A stretch of 64,000 nucleotides of DNA. Origin: an uncultured Acetatifactor sp. Its GTDB lineage: Bacteria > Bacillota > Clostridia > Lachnospirales > Lachnospiraceae. The stretch is taken from positions 25,574 through 89,573 of the forward strand of contig CAKRUB010000009.1 of assembly GCA_934402375.1 (NCBI GenBank), read 5' to 3'. How positions within the stretch are numbered: position 1 is the first letter of the stretch; every line of letters starts with the position of its first letter. Positions 24,964-34,317 of this stretch are shown in pieces. The notes under the pieces were generated by a model. It ran no database searches and had not been told where the DNA came from. It saw nothing but the letters and a program-made list of their open reading frames with translations. Position numbers and translations under genes: made by a program.

Positions 24964-26232
24964 TCAGTTCTGTTTCGTTTTTTTCATTTTTTTACTGCTT
25001 TTTCTGCGCTCCCGCTCTTCCAGCTTTTTCTGCTCGGCTTCCCTGCGCTGCGCTTCTACCGCCTTAGCCGCCTCCTCATTCTGCATCTCCATCTCCTCCA
25101 CCTCGAACATATCCTCTTTTCCAAGATGTCTGAAACGATTGATACCCGCGACTAAGATCATCACACTGTTCTTCGTCGTCTCGAAGGCGCCCTCCTGATA
25201 CATGGAATAGACTAACAGTCCCAGCGGCACGGCAATAATCATGCCGATAACACTTCCAAACTTATAGCCGATAAATAGAAGGAAAAGCGTCGGCAGCGGA
25301 GGCACACCCATGGAATCACCCACGATCTTCGGCTGGATCAGCTGTCTTGCCAGCTGCCCGCCGCCCCATATGATCAAAAGTCCGATCGCCAGCTTGTAAT
25401 CCGCTGTCAGAATCTTAATGATTGCCCACGGCACAAGCACGGTTCCCGTCCCCAGAAACGGCAGAAAATCCAGAAAAGCAACACCGAGTGCAATGAGTGC
25501 AAAATAGTTCACTCGAAGCACGCCAAGTCCGACCAGAAGCAGCAAATACATCCACACCTCAATTTTCAGCTGTGCCTTAAAATAGCCGCCAACAGAGCGA
25601 ACCAGACTGTTCCGCATCGCCGCATAACGAAGCTGGATGGATGCCGGTGTGTGCTTACGGAACCATTCATTGATCAGCCCCCTCTCCGCGACAAAGAAAT
25701 ACGAGGAGAGAAGCGCCATGATGATACCGATGAAAATCGACGGAAGCTGCTTTGCCAGATTTCCCGCTGCAGCGATGGTCGGTGTTCCGATCTTGCCCAT
25801 AAACTCGCCGACGTAACTGCCGATCTGCGCCGCAAAGTCATTGACCTTCAGCTGTGCTTCTCCCGGAAGCTTTGACAGCAATACATTCAGGGACTTTCCG
25901 ATCTCCGCAAGATCCGCCTCCATGCTCTTCCACATTCCGGGAAGGGAGCCGATCAGACCGATAACCTGCTCCACTAACTGTGATATGACTAGATACCCCA
26001 GCAGGACAATTAGTGCAATAACCACCACAATGACAAAAGCGCTTCCGATCTTACGCTTAATCTTGACCTTCTCTTCAAAGAAACGAACCAACGGACTGGC
26101 GATCAGCGCAATGACCCAGCCTGCCACAAACGGCGCAAAGAAAACAATCACCTTCGGCAGAAGAATAATTGCCGCCAGAAGCAGTGCGATTGCAACCGCA
26201 ATATTGACTAAAGCTTTACTGTACTTCTTCAT
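24964..26232 (-). CDS. AI-2E family transporter
   Basis: 422 residues from MKKYSKALVNIAVAIALLL. It has about 8 membrane helices with the family features FFAPFVAGWVIALIASPLVRFFE near the N-terminus, and DFLPFLGTGTVLVPWAI and GDSMGVPPLPTLFLLFIGYKFGSVIGMI in the C-terminal half. The last ~50 residues are a highly charged Glu/Lys coiled coil (EAQRREAEQKKLEERERRK). AGGGAGGGG precedes 26232. The start overlaps the engB stop by 17 nt. Members export small metabolites or ions; the substrate is unknown. Confidence 0.9.
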   Translation of the reverse strand: MKKYSKALVNIAVAIALLLAAIILLPKVIVFFAPFVAGWVIALIASPLVRFFEEKVKIKRKIGSAFVIVVVIALIVLLGYLVISQLVEQVIGLIGSLPGMWKSMEADLAEIGKSLNVLLSKLPGEAQLKVNDFAAQIGSYVGEFMGKIGTPTIAAAGNLAKQLPSIFIGIIMALLSSYFFVAERGLINEWFRKHTPASIQLRYAAMRNSLVRSVGGYFKAQLKIEVWMYLLLLVGLGVLRVNYFALIALGVAFLDFLPFLGTGTVLVPWAIIKILTADYKLAIGLLIIWGGGQLARQLIQPKIVGDSMGVPPLPTLFLLFIGYKFGSVIGMIIAVPLGLLVYSMYQEGAFETTKNSVMILVAGINRFRHLGKEDMFEVEEMEMQNEEAAKAVEAQRREAEQKKLEERERRKSSKKMKKTKQN

Positions 26233-26833
26233 GTTCCCCTCCCTGTTCCTCCTCCAGAATTCCATCCAGTATCTCGTAGATCTCCTCGCGCCCCTGCTTG
26301 CTCTCTGCCGAGAAAGGAATCAGCACGGCTCCCTCTTCGGTGTGAAGTGTCGTCCGGATGAGCTTCAACTGCTTCTGAATCTGGCTCCTGTTGATTTTAT
26401 CCATCTTTGTCGCTATGATAATCGGGTGATATCCGTTGCTCAAGATCCAGTCGTACATGGTTCTGTCATTCTCCGACGGTGCATGGCGGATGTCCACAAG
26501 AAGGAACACCGCCTTCAGCTGCCGGGACTTATGCAGATACCTCTCAATCATCTTTCCCCATTGAACCTTGACCGACTCGCTCACCTTTGCAAATCCGTAG
26601 CCGGGCAGATCAACGAAATAAATCGCCTCGTTGACATTATAGTAGTTGATCGTCTGCGTCTTTCCCGGCTGGGCACTGGTTCTCGCCAGCGATTTACGGT
26701 TCATCAGCGCATTGATCAGCGAAGATTTTCCGACATTGCTCTTTCCGGCAAAAGCCACCTCCGGCAGCGAATTATCCGGCAGCTTGCTCGTGATGCCGCA
26801 CACCGTCTCCAGACTCACATTCTTAATGATCAT
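26216..26833 (-). CDS. engB: Ribosome-biogenesis GTPase EngB/YsxC
   Basis: 205 residues. G1 is AGKSNVGKSSL, G2 region TSAQPGKTQTINYY, G3 is DLPGYGFA, G4 is TKMDK and G5 is SAESKQG. It is essential for 50S subunit assembly in related bacteria. It follows clpX with a 9-bp hairpin between them, the common clpX-(lon)-engB order of Firmicutes without lon here. Confidence 0.96.
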   Translation of the reverse strand: MIIKNVSLETVCGITSKLPDNSLPEVAFAGKSNVGKSSLINALMNRKSLARTSAQPGKTQTINYYNVNEAIYFVDLPGYGFAKVSESVKVQWGKMIERYLHKSRQLKAVFLLVDIRHAPSENDRTMYDWILSNGYHPIIIATKMDKINRSQIQKQLKLIRTTLHTEEGAVLIPFSAESKQGREEIYEILDGILEEEQGGEHEEVQ

Positions 26834-26854
26834 ACTTTTCCCTTTCTGTCAAAG

Positions 26855-26879
26855 AGAGCGCCGCATAAAACGGCGCTCT
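26855..26879 (-). terminator. Intercistronic hairpin between clpX and engB
   Basis: Perfect 9-bp arms AGAGCGCCG / CGGCGCTCT with a 7-nt loop. The following minus-strand sequence (CTTTG) is a poor T tract, so partial termination or RNA processing is likely. Confidence 0.55.
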
Positions 26880-26902
26880 ATTAACACAGATTTCCACCTG
26901 AA

Positions 26903-28177
26903 CTAAATTGCAGTATCCAGCTTTTTCCTGCCTTCGCCCTTATGAATGACCACAGGCTCACATTCCTCATCCACGACAGCCTTCGTAATGATACATTCCT
27001 CGATCGACTCATCCGAGGGGATTCTGTACATGATGTCCATCAGTACACTCTCCATAATAGAGCGCAGACCTCTCGCACCTGTCTTTCTCTCGAACGCCTT
27101 GTCGGCAATCGCCTCCACCGCGTCATCCTCAAAGGTCAGTTCCACATTGTCCATATCAAACAGCTTCTTGTACTGCTTGATCAGTGCATTCTTCGGCTCC
27201 TTCAGGATACGGATCAACGCTTCTCTGTCCAGTCCGCGCAAGGTTACGCTGATCGGTACACGTCCCACAAATTCAGGGATCAGTCCAAACTTGACAAGAT
27301 CCTGCGGCGTCACCTCCTGCAGCAGGTCGCTGATCTCCTTGTTTGTCTTCTGGGAGACCTCCGTATTAAAGCCGATCGCCTTGCGGTCAAGACGCGCCTC
27401 CACGATCTTCTCCAGCCCATCAAACGCTCCTCCACAGATGAACAGGATGTTGGATGTGTCAATATTAATCAGCTCCTGATGGGGATGCTTTCTTCCACCC
27501 TGGGGTGGAACGCTCGCGATGGTTCCCTCGACAATCTTCAGCAGTGCCTGCTGTACACCCTCGCCGGAGACATCCCTTGTGATCGAGACATTTTCGCCCT
27601 TCTTCGTAATCTTATCGATCTCGTCAATATAGATGATGCCGTACTGGGCGCGCTCGACATCATAATCCGCCGCCTGAATCAGCTTCAGCAGAATGTTCTC
27701 CACGTCCTCGCCGACATAGCCGGCCTCTGTCAGTGTCGTCGCATCCGCAATGGCAAAGGGCACGTTGATAATCTTCGCCAGTGTCTGTGCCAGATAGGTC
27801 TTGCCGGAACCTGTCGGTCCGACCATAATGATATTGCTCTTCTGCAGCTCCACCTCGTCGAGATCCTTCGGCGCGGTTACGCGCTTATAGTGGTTATACA
27901 CTGCTACCGACAATACCTTCTTTGCCTCATCCTGTCCAACCACATACTCATCCAGAAAGTTCTTGATCTGCATTGGCTTTAACAGATTGATCTCCGCCTG
28001 AGCCGTCTCCTGGACTGCGTCATCCTCGAGCTCCTCCTCCAGAATGTCCGCACAAATATCAATACATTCATCACAGATATACACTCCGGCGGGACCCGCG
28101 ATCAGCTTGCGAACCTGACTCTGGGTCTTATTGCAGAAGGAACATCTTATTTCATTGCCGTTCATTTTCGATGCCAT
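26903..28177 (-). CDS. clpX: ATP-dependent Clp protease ATP-binding subunit ClpX
   Basis: 424 residues. The N-terminal zinc-binding domain has four cysteines (CSFCNKTQ... ICDECIDIC). Walker A is [12 protein letters not shown], Walker B is IIYIDEIDK, the pore loop is YVGEDVE, the sensor region is [10 protein letters not shown], and the ClpP-docking loop is IGFNT-type. It unfolds substrates for ClpP. It lies 17 bp downstream of clpP. Confidence 0.98.
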   Translation of the reverse strand: MASKMNGNEIRCSFCNKTQSQVRKLIAGPAGVYICDECIDICADILEEELEDDAVQETAQAEINLLKPMQIKNFLDEYVVGQDEAKKVLSVAVYNHYKRVTAPKDLDEVELQKSNIIMVGPTGSGKTYLAQTLAKIINVPFAIADATTLTEAGYVGEDVENILLKLIQAADYDVERAQYGIIYIDEIDKITKKGENVSITRDVSGEGVQQALLKIVEGTIASVPPQGGRKHPHQELINIDTSNILFICGGAFDGLEKIVEARLDRKAIGFNTEVSQKTNKEISDLLQEVTPQDLVKFGLIPEFVGRVPISVTLRGLDREALIRILKEPKNALIKQYKKLFDMDNVELTFEDDAVEAIADKAFERKTGARGLRSIMESVLMDIMYRIPSDESIEECIITKAVVDEECEPVVIHKGEGRKKLDTAI

Positions 28178-28194
28178 TCCTTAACTCCTAAAAA

Positions 28195-28785
28195 TTATTT
28201 TGTGTCGTGAGAGCTGATAACCTTATCGATCAGACCGTATGCCATTGCCTCGTCGGCGCTCATCCAGTTGTCACGCTCCGTGTCAGCGCATACTGTCTCG
28301 TAATCCTTGCCGGAATTTTCGGCAATCATACGATTCAGCTTTTCCTTCGTCTTCAAAATATGTCTTGCAGCGATCTCAATTTCCGTTGCCTGTCCCTGAG
28401 TTCCGCCGAGAGGCTGATGGATCATGATCTCCGCATTGGGCAGGGCATACCTCTTTCCCTTTGCGCCGCCGTTCAGCAGAAAAGCACCCATGCTGGCAGC
28501 CATTCCGATACATACGGTAGACACATCGCATTTAATATACTGCATGGTATCATAAATTGCAAGACCTGCCGTCACAGAACCTCCCGGGCTGTTAATATAG
28601 AGATGGATATCCTTCTCAGGGTCCTCCGCCTCAAGGAAAAGCAGCTGTGCAACCACAATGCTTGCCGAGGTATCCGTCACCTCTTCTCCCAGGAAAATAA
28701 TTCTGTCCTTCAGAAGTCTGGAATAAATATCATAAGATCTTTCACCTTTGCTTGTCTGTTCAATGACGTAAGGCACTAAACTCAT
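28195..28785 (-). CDS. clpP: ATP-dependent Clp protease proteolytic subunit ClpP
   Basis: 196 residues. The serine-protease triad is Ser in [11 protein letters not shown], His in MIHQPLGG and Asp in [11 protein letters not shown]. The N-terminus [11 protein letters not shown] is typical of the mature form plus a short propeptide. CGGAGG precedes the ATG. It forms the 14-mer chamber used with ClpX from the next gene. Confidence 0.98.
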   Translation of the reverse strand: MSLVPYVIEQTSKGERSYDIYSRLLKDRIIFLGEEVTDTSASIVVAQLLFLEAEDPEKDIHLYINSPGGSVTAGLAIYDTMQYIKCDVSTVCIGMAASMGAFLLNGGAKGKRYALPNAEIMIHQPLGGTQGQATEIEIAARHILKTKEKLNRMIAENSGKDYETVCADTERDNWMSADEAMAYGLIDKVISSHDTK

Positions 28786-28904
28786 ATCAGAATCCTCCGT
28801 TCTGTCCTTTAATCTGTAAAAATATACCTTTCTTATATTATCCTACCGGAACATGTTTTTCAATGCATTCAGCGCGAATTAATAAAAATTTAAACTCTAT
28901 TACC

Positions 28905-28941
28905 AAAAACGGCTGCGCTCCTTTGTTCCGGAGTGCAGCCG
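28905..28941 (-). terminator. Terminator after tig
   Basis: Minus-strand 12-bp arms CGGCTGCACTCC / GGAGCGCAGCCG (one wobble) followed by TTTTT. It separates tig from clpP, which then needs its own promoter; an AT-rich stretch around 28830-28850 is the likely place. Confidence 0.88.
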
Positions 28942-28962
28942 CTCATATTATCCTGAAGTATT

Positions 28963-30333
28963 TTATGCTTCCTCGCCGTTCTCTTCGGCAGAAACCTCAT
29001 TCTTCGCCTTCTTGGTGGTCTTCTTTGCAGCAGTCTTCTTAGGCTTGTCTTCCTTTGCATTCTCTACAACAAACTCAACCGCCTTCTTGATGCAGAGGTC
29101 ATCCATAACCTGCTTTCTGCCGTTCTCTCCGAGAAGCTCCTTAACCTTGTCAGCCTCCATCTGGTAAACCTCAGCCATGGTCTTAACTTCCTCTTCAAAC
29201 TCTTCCTCGGAAGCAACCATCTTCTCAGCAGCAGCAACTGCCTCAAGAACCAGTCTGGACTGGATTCTCTTCAATGCCTGGGGCTTTAACTGCTCCAGAA
29301 GCGCCTGGGAGGTCATGCCGGTAAACTGCATGTACTGCTCCATGCTGATACCCTGGGACTGCATTCTCTGTGCATAATCCTGAAGCATCTGTCTCTGCTG
29401 GGTCTCAACCATCGCATCGGGAATATCCATCGTTGCGTCCTCGATGATCGCATCAATGACTGCGTCTTCCTTCTTGTTCTTTGCCTCGGTTTCCTTTCTG
29501 CCGGCGAGCTTCTTTCTGATCTCTTCCTTATATTCGTCAACAGTATCGCTCTCCTCCGAAACCTCGCCGACGAAATCCTCGTCCAGCTCAGGGAGCTGCT
29601 TCTCCTGAAGCTTCTTTACTGTGCACTTGAAAACAGCAGCCTTTCCTGCAAGCTCTGCCGCCTGATAATCCTCAGGGAAGGTAACGTTCACTTCTGTCTC
29701 CTTGCCTGTCTCAGCGCCGATCAGCGCGTCCTCAAAGCCGGGAATGAATGCGCCGGAACCGATTGTCAGCGGATAATCTGTTCCCTTACCGCCCTCAAAG
29801 GCAACACCGTCTACAAAGCCCTCAAAATCAATTGTTGCAATGTCTCCGGACTGTACTGCTCTGTCTGTAATGTCAACGGTTCTGGAGTTCTTCTCTCTCT
29901 CCTTATCGATCTCTGCGTTAATCTCATCATCCGTAACGGTGATGTCAGCCGCTTCCACCTTGACACCCTTGTACTTTCCAAGAGTAACCTCCGGCTTCAG
30001 TGCAACCTCAACCGTGAAAATGAAGGGCTTGCCTGCCTCAACCTGTGTAACCTCAACCTTGGGAGAGGATACGATGTCCTCCGTGCACTCCTCCAGAGCC
30101 TTCTCATAAGCATCCGGAATCAGATCATTTACGGCATCCTCGTAGAATACTTCCTTGCCGTACATCTGCTCGATCATCTTTCTGGGAGCCTTGCCCTTGC
30201 GGAAGCCGGGGATGTTGATCTTATTCTTGTTCTTCTGGTAAGCGCCCTCGATAGCCTTTTCCAGCTCCTCAGCAGGAACCTCAATGGTCAGCTTCGCCAT
30301 ATTGTTCTCTAATTTTTCTACCTGTAAACTCAT
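28963..30333 (-). CDS. tig: Trigger factor (ribosome-associated chaperone)
   Basis: 456 residues from MSLQVEKLENNMAKLTIEVP. The ribosome-binding domain has the signature IPGFRKGKAPR. The FKBP-type PPIase domain runs from about 150 to 245 (VQSGDIATIDFEGFVDGVAFEGGKG). The helical C-terminal chaperone arm follows. The tail after ~430 is Lys/Ala-rich (KKTAAKKTTKKAKNE), an extension seen in many Clostridia. GGAGG precedes 30333; the longer frame to 30384 lies in the leader. Confidence 0.97.
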   Translation of the reverse strand: MSLQVEKLENNMAKLTIEVPAEELEKAIEGAYQKNKNKINIPGFRKGKAPRKMIEQMYGKEVFYEDAVNDLIPDAYEKALEECTEDIVSSPKVEVTQVEAGKPFIFTVEVALKPEVTLGKYKGVKVEAADITVTDDEINAEIDKEREKNSRTVDITDRAVQSGDIATIDFEGFVDGVAFEGGKGTDYPLTIGSGAFIPGFEDALIGAETGKETEVNVTFPEDYQAAELAGKAAVFKCTVKKLQEKQLPELDEDFVGEVSEESDTVDEYKEEIRKKLAGRKETEAKNKKEDAVIDAIIEDATMDIPDAMVETQQRQMLQDYAQRMQSQGISMEQYMQFTGMTSQALLEQLKPQALKRIQSRLVLEAVAAAEKMVASEEEFEEEVKTMAEVYQMEADKVKELLGENGRKQVMDDLCIKKAVEFVVENAKEDKPKKTAAKKTTKKAKNEVSAEENGEEA

Positions 30334-30440
30334 TGTTACATTTCCTCCTTCAAGTTGCTGTGCTTCGTTCCTTCGCTTCTCCATCGCCGCAAGTCTGCAC
30401 CCAAAGACCGCATTTTATACACAGCCACAGTCATTTTAAG

Positions 30441-30470
30441 ATTATAGCACGAAAGCCTTTGTTTTGTCAA
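30441..30470 (-). promoter_or_regulatory. tig promoter
   Basis: Minus-strand TTGACA (30465-30470) and TATAAT (30441-30446), 18-bp spacer. The -35 overlaps the stop codon of the upstream ABC gene. Confidence 0.85.
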
Positions 30471-31756
30471 ATATGTGTTGCAATAACAATGACTCTTTCC
30501 CGCTGGCTGAGACGGATGTAGGCTTCTGCCCTCTCTCTGGTTCCGGCATCCATGCCCGTATAGGGTTCATCCAGCAGCACAATCCCCGCCCGCGCCTCCA
30601 TAGCGCGCACCAGCGCGACCCTGCGCTTCATGCCGCCGCTCAGCTCCGCGCACGGTCTGTCGAGCTCCTCATCTCCGAGCACCTGCCGCAGTGCCCTCCG
30701 TGCCGCTGCGGCATCTCCCGTCACAAGCTCCACATTCTTTACCGCACTGCAAGTCTCGCAGAGTCTGTCCTCCTGAAACAGCACACTGCATTCCCCCGTC
30801 CTTCTGATCTCTCCGGCATCCGGTTCTGTCAGCCCGGCGATCAGCCGCAGCAGGGTCGTCTTTCCGCTGCCGGAGGGCGAGGTCAGATAATAAGTCCGCC
30901 CCGGAAGGTACTCGGCATTGAACCACTCCAACACCTGCCGGTCACCATACCGCTTCGACACTCCCTCCAACGCGACCTCTCCCCCTTCCGCGCGCCGAAC
31001 CGGGCCACGGCACGGCGGCTGCCACGAAAAGAATCTCTCCGTCAGCCACAGAACGCCCTTCTCAAACAGGAAGCTCAGCAAAATTACCACTGCCGTCCAC
31101 GCAAACACCGCCGCCGTATTCAGATAAAGCTTCGACAGATAAATCTGCTCTCCGATCGAGAAAGCAGGCGTTCCAATGATTTCAGCCGCCACCCCAGACT
31201 TCCAGCTCATGCCCAGAGCAATGCTCATACTGCTGGTGAGAAATGGTCTCAATGCCGGGCAATAAATATAGAAGAAACGATCCCTCCCGGACAGGCGGAA
31301 GACCCATGCCATCTCCGTCATGTTCCGTTCGACGTTCTTCAAACCTTCCAGCGTGCTGATATAGATATTCGGCAGTACAACGAGAAAGCAGACCGCCACA
31401 GCCAAAAAAGAAGAGCCCCACCAGATCAGCAGCAGCACGACAAAGGACGCCACCGGTATCGCCTTCATCAGGCTCATAAGCGGTGCAAGCAACTCCTCAA
31501 CGATCCGAAAACGCTTACTCAGCGCTGCAAGCAGCACCGCCGCGGCAAAGCCCGTCACAAAGCCCGCCGCAATCCGCAACAGCGATCCAGCCACCACACG
31601 GTAAAACCGTCCGTCCGTCAGCAGGGTCAGTAATTCCCGCAGCGTCTGCAGCGGCGTTACCATCAATATCTTATTGTTTACTGCCAGCGCAAGCAGGAAC
31701 CACACTGCCAGCCAGAACAGAATGATCCCCGCCTGCTTCACGATCTTTCTTCCCAA
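30467..31756 (-). CDS. ABC importer permease fused to its ATPase (SsuC-SsuB / ThiX-ThiY-partner type)
   Basis: 429 residues. Residues 1-250 are a BPD-type permease with six helices and an EAA loop (EMAWVFRLSGRDRFFYIYCPALRP). Residues ~262-429 are an ATPase with Walker A SPSGSGKTT, a short signature ELSGGMKRRVALVRAM and Walker B IVLLDEPYTGMD. It ends right after the H-loop (ATHI), about 20-30 residues shorter than usual, and the tig -35 box overlaps its stop. The start codon is TTG with GAGG 9 nt upstream. Permease and ATPase are normally separate genes. The upstream binding-protein gene suggests sulfonate, nitrate or thiamine-precursor import. Confidence 0.88.
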   Translation of the reverse strand: MGRKIVKQAGIILFWLAVWFLLALAVNNKILMVTPLQTLRELLTLLTDGRFYRVVAGSLLRIAAGFVTGFAAAVLLAALSKRFRIVEELLAPLMSLMKAIPVASFVVLLLIWWGSSFLAVAVCFLVVLPNIYISTLEGLKNVERNMTEMAWVFRLSGRDRFFYIYCPALRPFLTSSMSIALGMSWKSGVAAEIIGTPAFSIGEQIYLSKLYLNTAAVFAWTAVVILLSFLFEKGVLWLTERFFSWQPPCRGPVRRAEGGEVALEGVSKRYGDRQVLEWFNAEYLPGRTYYLTSPSGSGKTTLLRLIAGLTEPDAGEIRRTGECSVLFQEDRLCETCSAVKNVELVTGDAAAARRALRQVLGDEELDRPCAELSGGMKRRVALVRAMEARAGIVLLDEPYTGMDAGTRERAEAYIRLSQRERVIVIATHI

Positions 31757-31818
31757 AATGTATCCTCTTTACTTACTCGTTGTATTGCAGATAATTGCGA
31801 AACTCCCAAATTTAAGAT

Positions 31819-31970
31819 AACAGTTGCGCAGAATGCACCTGACCACAAGCAGCGCACTCTGGAGCCGCCGGCACTTACATGGCGTACTTTGGCATGTTAG
31901 GTGCCGTTGCGAGCGGAGGGTAGCGAAAGCGTGCCTGCGGTGGTCTGTGCATTTTGTGCGACGTCACTTG
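31819..31970 (+). repeat. Dispersed structured element, copy C
   Basis: The same fold as the other copies: outer stem GTTGCGCAGAATGCAC / GTGCATTTTGTGCGAC, CGGCAC/GTGCCG stem, ACATG/CATGT apical stem, GC-GAAA-GC tetraloop. Here an extra perfect 15-bp inverted repeat brackets it (31791-31805 with 31980-31994), the inner end reaching the binding-protein stop codon. It separates the binding-protein gene from the permease-ATPase gene of one importer. Confidence 0.87.
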
Positions 31971-31990
31971 TATGGGCACGAGTTTCGCAA

Positions 31991-32989
31991 TTATTTACTT
32001 ATATTATAATAAAAATCATCCCCCGGGAGCTGTCCGCCCACAAGCTCCGCGTTAAACTCCGCAAGCACCTCAAGATACGCAGACAGCGCCGACTTCATAT
32101 CCTTTCCGGTGACGCACACGATATTGCAATTCGGAATCGCCTTGGCTGCAATAGGCTCCTTCGCCACAATTCCCGCCTCGACAGCCATGGCAGCCGCCTC
32201 ATCCACATTCGTGTTCACACTGTCCGCACTTTCCGCATGCTCCTTCAGGAAATTCTTAAGTGCCTGCGGGTGCTCCTCAAGAAATGCCTTTCTCACGACG
32301 GTCACTCCCGTCACCATGCCGTCACCGCCTGCAGCCCTCTTCCACTCCTCGTTTACGTCCAGCGCAATATGCAGACTGTCGTTCTGCATGAGTGCCGCCG
32401 TCACAAAGGGCTGGGGCAGAAGTCCGATGGCATCCGTGTTCTCTGCCAGCACAGCGGCAACCTCCGTCGCCTCTGACTTGAACTCCAGTGTATAGTCATT
32501 CTCTCCGAGACCATTCTTCTCAAGAAGATAACGCAGAGATGCCTCCGGCGTCGTACCCTTGCCCGTAAGGCAGATGGTTTTGCCCTTCAGATCAGCGACA
32601 CTGTTCAGTTCGGAAGTTCCGGTCACAAGTGAAAGAACGCCCAGTGTATTGATGTCGATGACGGCAATGCCGCCGTCTGTCTTCTTATAGAGAACCGCAG
32701 CAACATTGGCAGGCACAAGCGCGATGTCAAGCTCCCCCTTTACAACCAGCGGAAGGAGTTCGTCCGCTCCCGTCGCCATCTGAAATTCATATGTATTCTC
32801 TGTCTCGCCCTTGTCCGCCTTGTCCATCAGGCTTAAGAGTCCCAACGAGGTCGGTCCCTTCAATGAGCCGACACGGATCGTCGTATCGTCGGCCTTCCCT
32901 GCACTGCCACAGCCCGGCAGGATGCCTGCCAGCATGACAACAATCAATGCCGCAATCAAATTTTTCACCGATTTCCTTCGTCTTTTCAT
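31991..32989 (-). CDS. Solute-binding lipoprotein, NMT1/SsuA-like
   Basis: 332 residues with a basic N-terminus, a hydrophobic core and the lipobox LPGC, so it is membrane-anchored outside the cell. The mature part is a periplasmic-binding type II fold of the NMT1/THI5-like group (TTIRVGSLKGPTSLGLL, VKGELDIALVPANVAAVLYKK, LKGKTICLTGKGTTPEASLRYLLEKNGL). It is the partner of the fused permease-ATPase downstream. Candidate ligands are sulfonates, nitrate-like ions or pyrimidine/thiamine precursors; the sequence does not decide. Confidence 0.88.
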   Translation of the reverse strand: MKRRRKSVKNLIAALIVVMLAGILPGCGSAGKADDTTIRVGSLKGPTSLGLLSLMDKADKGETENTYEFQMATGADELLPLVVKGELDIALVPANVAAVLYKKTDGGIAVIDINTLGVLSLVTGTSELNSVADLKGKTICLTGKGTTPEASLRYLLEKNGLGENDYTLEFKSEATEVAAVLAENTDAIGLLPQPFVTAALMQNDSLHIALDVNEEWKRAAGGDGMVTGVTVVRKAFLEEHPQALKNFLKEHAESADSVNTNVDEAAAMAVEAGIVAKEPIAAKAIPNCNIVCVTGKDMKSALSAYLEVLAEFNAELVGGQLPGDDFYYNISK

Positions 32990-33097
32990 ATTTTGATATT
33001 CTCCTCACCACTGCCGGCAGTCTCTCCGGCTCTTTTCTGCGCACATTATAGCATACGGCACCTCTCTTGCCAACGATAGAAATTATCACCTCGCAAA

Positions 33098-33130
33098 GAG
33101 GCGGCACAGTCATAATGACTGCACCGCCTC
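33098..33130. terminator. Hairpin between SASP and binding-protein genes
   Basis: 15-nt arms (GAGGCGG and CAGTCA paired with TGACTG and CCGCCTC) with a 2x2 internal loop and a 3-nt turn, 24 bp after the SASP stop. The T tract is short on both strands. Confidence 0.6.
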
Positions 33131-33153
33131 CAATGGCTTTTCCTCAGGGAGCC

Positions 33154-33354
33154 TTACTTCATCTGCTCTTCCTGCTTCTTGATCATACGACGAACCATCT
33201 CGCCACCGATAGAACCAGCCTCACGGGATGTCAGATCACCGTTGTAGCCCTCCTTCAGGTTTACACCAAGCTCAGATGCAACCTCGGTTTTAAAACGATC
33301 CATTGCTGCCTTTGCTTCAGGCACTTCTACTCTATTACTTCTGTTTCCGGACAT
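33154..33354 (-). CDS. Alpha/beta-type small acid-soluble spore protein
   Basis: 66 residues from MSGNRSNRVEVPEAKAAMD. It matches the SASP family: VPEAKAAMDRFKTEVASELGVNL with the GPR-protease cleavage site in TEVASELGV, and the second motif REAGSIGGEMVRRMIKKQEE. GGAGGTGACA precedes the ATG at 33354. It coats DNA in the spore core and protects it from UV. A sigma-G-type promoter lies upstream, followed by a structured leader of about 110 nt. Confidence 0.95.
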   Translation of the reverse strand: MSGNRSNRVEVPEAKAAMDRFKTEVASELGVNLKEGYNGDLTSREAGSIGGEMVRRMIKKQEEQMK

Positions 33355-33364
33355 TCTTGTCACC

Positions 33365-33470
33365 TCCATAAAATGTGTTTTGTTTTCCTTCTCTATCTTC
33401 AAGATAAGTGCTGCTTTCACTTATCCTGAAGCCTTCGGTTCAAGTTAAGTTCTTGCTGCGACTTATCTTG
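33365..33470 (-). ncRNA. Structured leader of the SASP mRNA
   Basis: On the minus strand AAGATAAGT, CCGAAGGCTTCAGG and ATAAGTG-AAAGCAG-CACTTATCTT occur in series. CACTTATCTT can pair either with the adjacent ATAAGTG or with the distal AAGATAAGT, giving two alternative folds. Function unknown. Confidence 0.4.
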
Positions 33471-33474
33471 GTCT

Positions 33475-33503
33475 TAGTATGACCTGACGGAAAGAAAATA
33501 TGT
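33475..33503 (-). promoter_or_regulatory. Sigma-G/F-type promoter of the SASP gene
   Basis: Minus-strand CATACTA (33475-33481) is a perfect sigma-G -10. ACATA (33499-33503) lies 17 bp upstream and differs from the GCATA -35 at one base. It fits forespore expression of SASP. Confidence 0.7.
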
Positions 33504-33533
33504 TGGCAATGTCTGGAAACAAAGTTTTAATAA

Positions 33534-34187
33534 TTATTCGCCGAATACAGCCTTGTAATCTGCCTGGAACTTAGCGATTCCTGCGTCTGTCAGAGGATGC
33601 TTTACCATCTGCTCGATAACGGAATAAGGAACCGTTGCGATGTCTGCGCCTGCAAGTGCACAGTCCGTAACATGGATAGGATTGCGAACGCTCGCTGCGA
33701 TGATCTGTGTATCCAGATCTGTCACTGCAAAAATATCGGAAATCTCACGGATGAGATCAACGCCTCTCTGGCTGATGTCATCCAGACGACCTAAGAAAGG
33801 AGATACATAGGTAGCGCCTGCGCGTGCTGCGAGCAGTGCCTGGTTTGCGCTGAAGATCAGCGTCACATTCGTCTTGATTCCCTCGGAGGAAAGAACTTTA
33901 CAAGCCTTCAGTCCTTCAACAGTCATCGGAATCTTTACTACCATGTTGGGATGAATCTTTGCAATCTCACGGCCTTCCTTGATCATGCCCTCGGCATCTA
34001 CGGTCGTAGCCTTTACCTCACCGCTGATCGGTCCGTCAACGATGGAAGCGATCTCTGCGATAACCTCCTCAAAAACTCTGCCTTCCTTAGCGATCAGGGA
34101 AGGGTTTGTGGTAACGCCACAGATTACGCCCATGTCGTTTGCCTTTTTAATGTCCTCTACCTTAGCAGTGTCAATGAAAAAACGCAT
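33534..34187 (-). CDS. tal: Transaldolase (FSA/TalC-like small type)
   Basis: 217 residues, the short class of transaldolase. The Schiff-base lysine is in MVVKIPMT, and [39 protein letters not shown] and AASVRNP are family motifs. It moves a dihydroxyacetone unit between sugar phosphates in the pentose phosphate pathway, or acts as fructose-6-phosphate aldolase. AAAAAGGAG precedes the ATG. Transcribed alone. Confidence 0.95.
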   Translation of the reverse strand: MRFFIDTAKVEDIKKANDMGVICGVTTNPSLIAKEGRVFEEVIAEIASIVDGPISGEVKATTVDAEGMIKEGREIAKIHPNMVVKIPMTVEGLKACKVLSSEGIKTNVTLIFSANQALLAARAGATYVSPFLGRLDDISQRGVDLIREISDIFAVTDLDTQIIAASVRNPIHVTDCALAGADIATVPYSVIEQMVKHPLTDAGIAKFQADYKAVFGE

Positions 34188-34274
34188 AGCTCAAATCTCC
34201 TTTTTGTTTTTTGATATATGTATGCATACTGTGCAGATGCACATTGTGCTCGGGCACATCAGCCCTCTCACCTT

Positions 34275-34303
34275 AGTATACTAGGGTGTGGGACAAAACT
34301 CAA
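34275..34303 (-). promoter_or_regulatory. tal promoter
   Basis: Minus-strand TTGAGT (34298-34303) and TATACT (34275-34280), 17-bp spacer, about 90 bp before the start codon. Confidence 0.65.
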
Positions 34304-34317
34304 GCCCTTTTGACAAC

